Positions 55,201 through 61,652 of a stretch of 64,000 bases of DNA are shown here, piece by piece. The notes beneath the pieces are model-generated. The model was not told the origin of the DNA. It saw only the letters and a list, made by a program, of their open reading frames with translations, and searched no databases. This DNA is from Aquirufa beregesia (GTDB lineage Bacteria > Bacteroidota > Bacteroidia > Cytophagales > Spirosomataceae): assembly GCF_011090385.1 (NCBI RefSeq), contig NZ_SEWW01000004.1:1-64000 (forward strand). Reading direction: 5' to 3'. Made by a program: the position numbers and the translations under genes. Positions within the stretch are counted from its first letter, which is position 1; every line of letters begins with the position of its first letter.

Positions 55201-55933
55201 TTTCTAACAACGTGGCTTTGTCTTTACCCACCGCATACAAAATCCCTTGTTCTACCAAGGTTTGAAAGCCCGTTGTTTCCCAAGTTCTTTCATCATGGCC
55301 ATAAGCGGTATAGAAAACATTTCCTTTTCCATAGCTACGTACCCAAGTATAAGGCTCTGTGGCTTGTCCAGGTTTGTCTTTGGCCTGTTCTGGCCCAATG
55401 ATCCGTGATTGAATCACGTAATTATCAGCTTGCAATTGGCTGTGTAAATAGGTTTCATCCACGGTTTTGATACCAGGAAAACCTTTTAAAACGGGATGTT
55501 GAGGTTGAACATTCTGAATACGGATGGAATCCATTTTGTGACGCCAGAATTGTCCACCGACCATTTTCACATATTCTGGAGAGTTTCGAAAACAGAAAGA
55601 AGCACAGTGTAGGGCTACAAGTCCATGACCTGAACCGATGTAATCCAACAATGCTTTTTCTTGTGGTTTTGGAATGGAATCGTGATTGGCAAAAATGATC
55701 AAACCATCAAACTTGTTTAGATAGCTTGGATTTAGGTCTTTCAGGGACTCGGTATAGGTCAAATTAATGCCTTTAACCCCCAGAGCCGATTGTAAAGAAG
55801 GAAAACGGTCAAGTGGTTTATGATGACCACGATCTCCTAAAAAAAGCATTTCTAATCTTCTGGGCTTTTGGTTTTGCGCCAATAGCTGAAAGGAAGCAGC
55901 CAATAATAAGAGGAAACAAGTAAATTTTTTCAT
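52283..55933 (-). CDS. ThuA + PVC-type beta-propeller + HEAT + CARDB + azurin fusion protein
   Basis: 1216 residues with a signal peptide (1-20, ending LLAQN). In order: a ThuA-like domain (about 26-245, FDGLIIFANHD, GLVALHCASFCF); a PVC-type membrane-bound dehydrogenase propeller (about 285-680, MHPIAMAWDEKGRLYVL, AGPSNLHYGFDNWIWGSVGY); helical HEAT-like repeats (about 690-850); a CARDB-like sandwich (about 895-1005); and a C-terminal cupredoxin (about 1100-1216) with the copper ligands NFV-His region, CTFPGHWRIMNGVM. I see no CxxCH haem site, which PVC proteins often have. I infer a periplasmic redox or sugar-processing role with copper as electron carrier. It is followed by tgt and preceded by an oxidoreductase gene, 25 bases away. 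Confidence 0.82.
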   Translation of the reverse strand: MKKFTCFLLLLAASFQLLAQNQKPRRLEMLFLGDRGHHKPLDRFPSLQSALGVKGINLTYTESLKDLNPSYLNKFDGLIIFANHDSIPKPQEKALLDYIGSGHGLVALHCASFCFRNSPEYVKMVGGQFWRHKMDSIRIQNVQPQHPVLKGFPGIKTVDETYLHSQLQADNYVIQSRIIGPEQAKDKPGQATEPYTWVRSYGKGNVFYTAYGHDERTWETTGFQTLVEQGILYAVGKDKATLLENLKLAPLSYREANLPNYEKRQGPQLQQLPLSPEESVKYIQIPVDFNLTVFAAEPDVMHPIAMAWDEKGRLYVLITKDYPNERKASGGSDYILMCEDTNKDGKADKFTRFAEGLSIPTGMVFANGGLIVSQAPHILFLKDTDGDDKADVKQELITGFGTGDTHAGPSNLHYGFDNWIWGSVGYSGFKGKVGSDSLNFGNAFFRFKPDGSKMEHVTNTSNNTWGFDFNEAGDAFGSTANNSHGWYIPIPHKNIWQAPYSFNGSKSTDTHKDMKPITQKVRQVDVFGGFTAAAGHNFYSARSFPKKYWNKIAFVSEPTGHVVHQNNMVKSGSDFNDEEAFNLLAGADEWVSPVFAQVGPDGAVWIADWYSFIIQHNPVPKGFANGTGNAYQTDLRDYTHGRIYRVGWNQAPSYQPISLSTNDPSACIKALSNSNLFWRLHAQRLLVERGKKDIVPALLTLIANKKVDELGLNVGAIHALRTLEGLQALELPSVKAALSQALIHPSAAVRKNAVQVLPRTQAWSKVLVQKNVLNDKDTLVALHAVLASIEMPESAELNKAMDAKIAKEQNNRDRWLPEAYSAWTMAKGGQRMKDFIVTEGKRKPVATAEKVGKELNNPNIDGTSKGLDLVVAEVQIKGGQFKLRENSSFVIRIKNKGDLALEKGKVLPVFLKIEGMGRRIDMESFTFTDGVAPGETVSVTKNTNGPWTGNFGWSADMAGSYSMEIQIDKTGALPESVRNNNTYRKALEVSGPSSLNVYMMEKVFRGGASTWSGDELVNALKSIEIIESPAFGAALKGASATWNARKEPKLSADNLAYFKKIGASIRPSDFDYYERLATTWKIEVATNTGSANVVRKVIKTVKEAMQFDIREFSVPAGANVEIIFENIDAMQHNFVIGQMGSQEKIGLAADKMITAADGAQKNYIPNIPEIIAYTALVDPDGRAKLVFKAPNTKGNYPYLCTFPGHWRIMNGVMKVE

Positions 55934-55958
55934 GTGTTGTTTTGCCTACGGAAAAGGA

Positions 55959-57071
55959 TTAAAATTCAGGAATTTCGATGATTTTACCACCTTGAAGAGC
56001 AGATTCATGGGCTAAAATGCCTACAGAAGTCCAGTTGGCTGACTGAGGGGCATTAGGGAATGGATCACGATCTTGTGCTAGTGCTTGTAAAAATTCATTG
56101 ACTAAATGCGGGTGAGAACCTCCATGGCCCCCTCCTTGAGTAAAGGAAAGGTGGGTATTTTCGTTTTCGTCGTAAACCCCTTTGGTGGTAAATCGTTGAA
56201 TTTCTTCAGGTAAATAATGTGCGAAATCGGGTGTAGCTACTTTTTCAGGAATTTCAGGCTCTGGTTTTTTGGCCGTATGTACGACTAATTCTTCCCCTTC
56301 AATCAGAGGCCATTCCACGCTTTTTTTAGAACCGTATACTTCAAAACTTTCGCGGTACTGACGCGCTACATCAAACAATGAGCGGTAAACTACGGCACTA
56401 AGGTCTGAATTACGGAATTTGATATGCGCTGATTCTACAGCAAATGGAGAGTTATAATGTTGGATTAACTCTTCACGGATTGTACCTGAACCGAAACAAG
56501 AGACATATTCTGCTTCTAAACGAAGTAAGCCAGCTACAGGTCCTACGCAGTGCGTTGCATAGTGCATAGGAGGTAAACCTGGCCAATAATCTGGCCAGCC
56601 GTCCATGTCTTGTTGGTGTGAGCCTTTCAAGAATTGAATCTTTCCTAATTCGCCTTTTTCGTATAATTCTTTGATGTAAAGAAACTCACGGGAGTAAACC
56701 ACCGTTTCCATCATCATGTATTTTTTGCCCATTTTACGACTAGCCTCTACAATCGCTTTACATTCTTCTACGGTAGTAGCCATAGGTACGGTACAAGCTA
56801 CATGTTTACCTGCTAATAGGGCTTGAAGCGTTTGCTGTGCATGTAAATGGATTGGGGAATTGATATGCACTACATCTACTTGGGGATCTTGAAGTAGTTT
56901 TTCGAAGTCGGTATATCGCGTTTCAATACCATATGCATCGCCAATCGAATTCAGTTTTTCTTCGTTTCTTTGGCAGATGGCATACATATTCGCCAAAGGA
57001 TGCTTTAAATAAATGGGAATAAATTCGGCGCCAAAACCAAGGCCAACAATGGCAATGTTAAACTTTTTCAT
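55959..57071 (-). CDS. Gfo/Idh/MocA-family oxidoreductase
   Basis: About 370 residues from the Met of MKKFNIAIVGLGFGAEF; the frame to 57116 adds an unlikely N-terminus. The Rossmann motif GLGFGAEF and the GKHVACTVPMATTVEECKAIVEA segment identify the family, followed by the C-terminal alpha/beta substrate domain. It oxidises or reduces sugars with NAD(P). It lies 25 bases upstream of the ThuA/PVC gene on the same strand, a combination frequently seen together in Bacteroidota, so they probably form one sugar-related operon. Confidence 0.88.
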   Translation of the reverse strand: MKKFNIAIVGLGFGAEFIPIYLKHPLANMYAICQRNEEKLNSIGDAYGIETRYTDFEKLLQDPQVDVVHINSPIHLHAQQTLQALLAGKHVACTVPMATTVEECKAIVEASRKMGKKYMMMETVVYSREFLYIKELYEKGELGKIQFLKGSHQQDMDGWPDYWPGLPPMHYATHCVGPVAGLLRLEAEYVSCFGSGTIREELIQHYNSPFAVESAHIKFRNSDLSAVVYRSLFDVARQYRESFEVYGSKKSVEWPLIEGEELVVHTAKKPEPEIPEKVATPDFAHYLPEEIQRFTTKGVYDENENTHLSFTQGGGHGGSHPHLVNEFLQALAQDRDPFPNAPQSANWTSVGILAHESALQGGKIIEIPEF

Positions 57072-57148
57072 AGTAGATAGTAAAATGAATAAATAGGATG
57101 AAGTCTCCAGCTTCACACGTTTGATTAAAAGGCAATATCCGAATTTTT

Positions 57149-58033
57149 TTACTCTTTTTTACCTGATTTTATTAAGAAGGGGTGAATCATGACGGTCATG
57201 ACCAAAAGAGCTGTTCCCCAATAAAAACCGGAATGCATAATTTCTTTGCTTCCAAAGATAAAAACGGCCAATAAAATTCCATATACTGGTTCTAGAGTGA
57301 TGACGAGGTTGATGGAGAAAACAGAGAATACGCGGTAAAGGCGGATGGTTTCTGTATAAGCATAAACCGTACAGACAATGGCCAATATACTGATCCAAAG
57401 CCAATCTAGACCCAGAGGCATATAATGCTCCATATTACTTGAAAATCCATAGATCCAGACTAGTCCAGTGATGATTCCTGCTGTAATCATTTCATAAACA
57501 GTAATAAGTCGAGGGTCATATTGGTGAGTATATTTCCCATTAATGACGGAAAAAAGGGCGCCAAAGAAGCCTGAAGCGATGCCCATGATGAGTCCTAGAG
57601 CTTGGGCTTGTTCCACCGAAAAAATGATGATGAGCGCTATGATGACTAGAACGCCCAAAAAGACTTCGGCCCGTTTGATTTTTTCTTTTTTGGTCCAAGG
57701 CTCCAATAAGCTAGTCCAAAATGTTTGGGTGGATAATCCTGCCAAACACATGGCCACGGTGGATACTTTGGCAGCTCCAAAAAACAAGAGCCAATGCAAG
57801 GCGATGAAAAGCCCATTTAATATCCATTGGTATAGGATTTTCTTGGGGACTTGAAAACTGACTTGTTGAAATCGAAGGATAGCGAGTAAAAAGAGGGAGC
57901 TAATTACGCAACGAAAAAATACAATACTAAGCGCATTGGCTTGGGTAGCATTGCCGAGTATAGCCGTAAAGGCATATAAGACCACAATGAAGTGAATCTT
58001 CAAATAGTCAATAAATCGAGGAGCCTGTCTCAT
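57149..58033 (-). CDS. EamA/DMT-family membrane transporter
   Basis: 294 residues, ten predicted membrane helices in two EamA halves (for example ILGNATQANALSIVFFRCVISSLF and AYTETIRLYRVFSVFSINLVITLEPVYGILLA). The substrate is unknown; relatives export metabolites. The start overlaps the LptF/G stop by one base (TAATG), so translation is coupled. Confidence 0.87.
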   Translation of the reverse strand: MRQAPRFIDYLKIHFIVVLYAFTAILGNATQANALSIVFFRCVISSLFLLAILRFQQVSFQVPKKILYQWILNGLFIALHWLLFFGAAKVSTVAMCLAGLSTQTFWTSLLEPWTKKEKIKRAEVFLGVLVIIALIIIFSVEQAQALGLIMGIASGFFGALFSVINGKYTHQYDPRLITVYEMITAGIITGLVWIYGFSSNMEHYMPLGLDWLWISILAIVCTVYAYTETIRLYRVFSVFSINLVITLEPVYGILLAVFIFGSKEIMHSGFYWGTALLVMTVMIHPFLIKSGKKE

Positions 58034-59109
58034 TATCTAGGAAGGGTATAATAGAGACCAACACCAATACCACCAAAAATGATGTTTGGCAGCCAAACAG
58101 CCAAAAGTGGAGGCATGCCACCGCCTTCGGCTATTCCTTTACTCATCATGAAGAAGAGGATGTAGACAAATGCCAAGGAGAAGCCTAGGGCAATTTGAAA
58201 ACCGACTCCACCTCGGGATTTTCGGGCAGAAACCAAAAAGCCAATGATGGTCAGAATGATTACCGAAAACGGATTTGCGAAGCGAAGGTATTTTTCTATC
58301 AGGAAAATTTCGATTCCATCCGCACCTCGTGAACGAACGAGTTGAATATGTCTTTCCAATTCAGGAAGCGTAAAAGTTTCGTGTAAGAGGTGCTTGTTCT
58401 GAAAATCTTTAGGAAATAAGTTAAGGGTTGTATCGATTTTTGAACCAAAAACAATTCCTGTTTTTTTCCCTACCAATGTTCTGATTCTATACTCATGAAT
58501 CGTCCATTTCTTGCGAACAGAATCCCAGGTGATGTGGTCAGACATCAATTTTTCTTTGATTTCATTGTTGGAAATTCTTTCTAAACTGAATCGGTAGCCG
58601 GTATTAGTACTATTATCATAGCTTTCAATGTAGGCATAGATTTCGGGCGCAATTTTGATGTGGACATCCCGCTTATCAAAGAAATAGGTATTGTTGATGT
58701 ATTTATGCTCAAAAGGGACCCTTATTTTATTGGCATTGGGGACTATCCAGCCAATCATAATGAAGGTTCCAACGGCCACAATCCCTGAGCCAATTAAATA
58801 AGGTCTCATCAGTCGGGTGAAACTAACACCTGAACTTAAGATGGCAATGATTTCCGTTTTTGCAGCTAGGTTGGCTGTGAAGAAAACGGTGGCAATAAAA
58901 ACCATCAATGGACTAATGTAATTGGCCCAGTAAGGAATAAAATTTAAGTAATAGTCGAAAAGGATCTCATTCAAGGGTGCTTGTTTACGGATAAAATCAT
59001 CGATTTTTTCTGTGTAGTCAATCACCATGACAATCAATACAATTAAAAAAACAGCGAAAACGTATGTTTTCAGAAATTTTTTCAGAATGTAGAGATCCAG
59101 TATTTTCAT
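58033..59109 (-). CDS. LptF/LptG-family permease
   Basis: 358 residues: an N-terminal membrane pair, a periplasmic beta-rich middle (about 95-260) and C-terminal helices, as in YjgP/YjgQ. MKILDLYILKKFLKTYVFAVFLIV at the start is typical. It forms the LPS export permease with LptB in the inner membrane. Second in a run of DUF983, LptF/G and EamA genes on the minus strand, with overlapping ends. Confidence 0.92.
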   Translation of the reverse strand: MKILDLYILKKFLKTYVFAVFLIVLIVMVIDYTEKIDDFIRKQAPLNEILFDYYLNFIPYWANYISPLMVFIATVFFTANLAAKTEIIAILSSGVSFTRLMRPYLIGSGIVAVGTFIMIGWIVPNANKIRVPFEHKYINNTYFFDKRDVHIKIAPEIYAYIESYDNSTNTGYRFSLERISNNEIKEKLMSDHITWDSVRKKWTIHEYRIRTLVGKKTGIVFGSKIDTTLNLFPKDFQNKHLLHETFTLPELERHIQLVRSRGADGIEIFLIEKYLRFANPFSVIILTIIGFLVSARKSRGGVGFQIALGFSLAFVYILFFMMSKGIAEGGGMPPLLAVWLPNIIFGGIGVGLYYTLPR

Positions 59110-59507
59110 TATTTAGTATGAGCAGTACCTGCAGCGTCACTTTTATATTTAATCATGGAAAATAGGTGAATGAAAATGACACGCGCCATTCGGAAATTGA
59201 ATGGAACCATGAGTAATGAAACTAAGGTGATCGGTATGATATAACCTTCAGCAGAAGGGTCGCCAAAGAAATTGTAAATGATGATGCCTCCTACGATCAT
59301 GATGCCTACAGTAAAGGCATAAGAAATATACATGGCACCAAAGAAGAATCCTGGCTCTACTTCATAGCGTAAACCACAAGATGGACAATGCTCGTGCATT
59401 TCACTAAACTTCAATAAATTCCACCACTTATGAGTAAAAATTCGGCCTTCATGGCATTGAGGACAACGCGCCTTGACAACGGCGGCTAATTTGGATGGAT
59501 CTGACAT
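59109..59507 (-). CDS. DUF983 membrane protein
   Basis: 132 residues. Two CxxC pairs (RCPQCHEG and HCPSCGLRYEVEPGFFFGAMYISY) precede two membrane helices, as in DUF983. Function unknown. Its stop overlaps the LptF/G start by one base. A TACCTTTG element lies at 59527-59534. Confidence 0.9.
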   Translation of the reverse strand: MSDPSKLAAVVKARCPQCHEGRIFTHKWWNLLKFSEMHEHCPSCGLRYEVEPGFFFGAMYISYAFTVGIMIVGGIIIYNFFGDPSAEGYIIPITLVSLLMVPFNFRMARVIFIHLFSMIKYKSDAAGTAHTK

Positions 59508-59526
59508 ATATTCTAGTTTAAAGGCA

Positions 59527-59534
59527 CAAAGGTA
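59527..59534 (-). promoter_or_regulatory. Bacteroidota -7 promoter element for the DUF983-LptF/G operon
   Basis: The minus strand reads TACCTTTG, 20 bases before the DUF983 start. Confidence 0.5.
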
Positions 59535-59586
59535 AAGAAAATTAAAGGATTAATTTGAAAGCGGTCGGGCATCTTAGGGGAATTTG

Positions 59587-59594
59587 TATCTTTG
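59587..59594 (+). promoter_or_regulatory. Bacteroidota -7 promoter element for the 59618 gene
   Basis: TATCTTTG matches TAnnTTTG, 24 bases before the start. It is divergent from the element at 59527, with 52 bases between. Confidence 0.5.
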
Positions 59595-59617
59595 TAAATA
59601 ACTAAAACTACCACATT

Positions 59618-60055
59618 ATGTATGCTATTTTATTGAATGTACACTCGTATTTACGCTGGCTTGTTCTTATCCTAGGAATCTTAGCCATTTACCGAGGATT
59701 TAAAGGGGCACAATCAGGAGCACCATTTACTGAATCTGACAGAAAATCAGGCTTATTTTTCTTGATTTCTGTACATACACAATTATTGATTGGCTTGTTA
59801 TTGTATTTTGTTTTTAGTCCGGTTACACAAGCTGCATTTGCTGATTTTGGGGCTGCTATGAAAGATCCTGCAATTAGATTAATTGCAGTGGAACATATTA
59901 CTGTCAATATTTTGGCGGCTATTTTGGTTACGGTTGCGTATTCAAAAAACAAGAAAGCCATTGCTGATGCTCAAAAGCATAAGAATGCATGGTTGTTATT
60001 TGGTATAGCTTTGCTTTTGATTTTAAGTCGTATTCCTTGGAGTCGTTTAGCTTAA
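59618..60055 (+). CDS. small four-helix membrane protein, cytochrome-b-like annotation group
   Basis: 145 residues with four membrane helices (YLRWLVLILGILAIYRGF, FLISVHTQLLIGLLLYFVF, ITVNILAAILVTVAY, WLLFGIALLLILSRIPW). Histidines in the helices (NVHSYLRW, VHTQLL, VEHITVN) are at positions that could bind haem. Related proteins are often labelled cytochrome B, without proof I know of. The gmhB-like gene begins one base later. Confidence 0.7.
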   Translation: MYAILLNVHSYLRWLVLILGILAIYRGFKGAQSGAPFTESDRKSGLFFLISVHTQLLIGLLLYFVFSPVTQAAFADFGAAMKDPAIRLIAVEHITVNILAAILVTVAYSKNKKAIADAQKHKNAWLLFGIALLLILSRIPWSRLA

Positions 60056-60056
60056 T

Positions 60057-60569
60057 ATGAGTAATAAATGTGTTTTTTTGGATCGGGATGGGGTGCTGAA
60101 TGTAGACCGTGTTGATTACGTATACCATCTAGGTCATTTTATTATTCCTGAAGGGGTTGTGGAGGCTTTGAAAGCATTAAAAGAAGCAGGCTATTTGTTG
60201 ATTGTTATTACGAATCAAAGTGGTATTGCCAAAGGGATATATGAAAGGAAAGATGTACAGATTATTCACGATGCCATTCAAGCGGCATGTGGAGGTGCAT
60301 TGGACGATTTGTATTTTTGCCCATATCATGAATTACATGATAGCGCTTCATTAACTAGGAAACCAGGTTCTTTATTAATTGAGAAAGCTGCGGCTAAGTA
60401 TGATGTCGACATGTCCCTGTCCTATATGGTGGGAGATCATGAAAGGGATATTTTAGCTGGGACCAGAGCTGGACTTCGGACCATTCGAATTGCTGAGGAA
60501 GGAACACCCTCCCAGGCAACATTTTTAGTGAAAGATTTATTAGCAGCATCAAACATTATATTATCATAG
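60057..60569 (+). CDS. HAD-IIIA phosphatase, GmhB/HisB-N-like
   Basis: 170 residues. Catalytic FLDRDGVLNVDRVDYVY, ITNQSGIAKGIYERKD and GDHERDILAGTRAGLRTIRI are the GmhB pattern (heptose-1,7-bisphosphate phosphatase). The zinc loop has FCPYHELHD, but the second cysteine pair of the E. coli enzyme (near CDCRKP) reads SASLTRKP here, so zinc binding may be lost. Other heptose genes are not in the window. Followed 4 bases later by an aldo/keto reductase. Confidence 0.83.
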   Translation: MSNKCVFLDRDGVLNVDRVDYVYHLGHFIIPEGVVEALKALKEAGYLLIVITNQSGIAKGIYERKDVQIIHDAIQAACGGALDDLYFCPYHELHDSASLTRKPGSLLIEKAAAKYDVDMSLSYMVGDHERDILAGTRAGLRTIRIAEEGTPSQATFLVKDLLAASNIILS

Positions 60570-60573
60570 GAAT

Positions 60574-61479
60574 ATGGAAAAGATTTATTTGAGTGACGCC
60601 GGCCCTAAAGTGTCTCCAGCTATATACGGTTTTTGGAGATGGGAGAAGGAAAGTGCCAACAGTTTAAAAGACATGGACCAAATCGTTCATTTGTGTTTGG
60701 AACTAGGCATTAACACTTTTGACCATGCGGATCGTTATGGAAAATATAGCTGTGAAAGTCTTTTCGGAAAAGTGCTTGCCAATAAATCGTTTAAACGAAG
60801 CGATGTCGTTTTGTTTTCAAAATGTGGTGTCAATATTCCAGATTCCTCGAAGCCAGAAATTAGAGTGAGTCATGTGGATAGTTCGGCTAAGCATATTACT
60901 ACAAGTGTCGAAAACTCGCTAAAAAATCTGCAAACAGATTATTTAGATGTTTTTTTATTAGATCAACTAGACCCTTTGTCGGATTTAGAAAGTACGGTTT
61001 TAGCTTTAGAAAAGTTAAAAAGCTCAGGCAAGGTAAAAAACATTGGAGTGTCTAATTTCTCTGTTTATCAACACCAATTATTGGAGTCTTTCTTATCTAT
61101 CCCAGTGGTTTCTAATCACATTGATTTGAATTTATTAAACACTTCTGCGCTAGATAATGGTGCCTTGGATTATGTCAAACAAAAATACATGCGTCCTTTG
61201 GCGGTGTCTCCATTGGCGGGAGGTCGCATAGAACACGGTACGGATGAGTTGGCTTTGAAAGTGCGCAAGAAATTGGTTGAAATGGCGGAGAAGTACGAAA
61301 GCAATATTGAATCCATTGCTGTAGCCTGGATAGTTAAATTGGGGGCTTTGCCTTTGATTGGGACTTTGGAAGAAAAACGTATTCGCAATATTGTTAATTC
61401 ATTTAGCGTCAAGTTAGACCACCAAGATTGGTATGAATTATACCATACGACGCGTCCTTCGCCTATGGTGCACGATTAA
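60574..61479 (+). CDS. aldo/keto reductase
   Basis: 301 residues. Barrel motifs FDHADRYGKYSCESLFGKVL (catalytic D and Y), LFSKCGVN (lysine), LKNLQTDYLDVFLLDQLDPL, VKNIGVSNFSVYQ and AVSPLAGGRI match the YdhF-like group. NADPH-dependent; the substrate is unknown. Third in the run from 59618. Confidence 0.9.
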   Translation: MEKIYLSDAGPKVSPAIYGFWRWEKESANSLKDMDQIVHLCLELGINTFDHADRYGKYSCESLFGKVLANKSFKRSDVVLFSKCGVNIPDSSKPEIRVSHVDSSAKHITTSVENSLKNLQTDYLDVFLLDQLDPLSDLESTVLALEKLKSSGKVKNIGVSNFSVYQHQLLESFLSIPVVSNHIDLNLLNTSALDNGALDYVKQKYMRPLAVSPLAGGRIEHGTDELALKVRKKLVEMAEKYESNIESIAVAWIVKLGALPLIGTLEEKRIRNIVNSFSVKLDHQDWYELYHTTRPSPMVHD

Positions 61480-61514
61480 ATTATCAATTTGTTGGAGTTG
61501 GAAGTATCCTTTTT

Positions 61515-61534
61515 CTGCTTAGCTTAGTAAGCAG
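61515..61534. terminator. hairpin after the aldo/keto reductase gene
   Basis: CTGCTTA and TAAGCAG pair around GCTTAG. It lies 36 bases after the stop and just before the 33-bp palindrome; no clean T-run follows, so termination is uncertain. Confidence 0.35.
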
Positions 61535-61548
61535 CTTGTTTGCTGAAT

Positions 61549-61581
61549 AGATTTGTCAACTTTTTAAAAGTTGACAAATCT
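61549..61581. repeat. 33-bp perfect palindrome, family B copy 2
   Basis: Identical to 48761-48793. Two more small pairs follow (ACAATT/AATTGT and GACGACT/AGCCGTC, the latter imperfect), extending the structured block to about 61630. It lies between convergent genes. Confidence 0.88.
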
Positions 61582-61652
61582 AAATGCCATGACAATTCAA
61601 AATTGTTGACGACTCAAAGCCGTCACAAATCACTGGACAGCTATCTGAAGAA

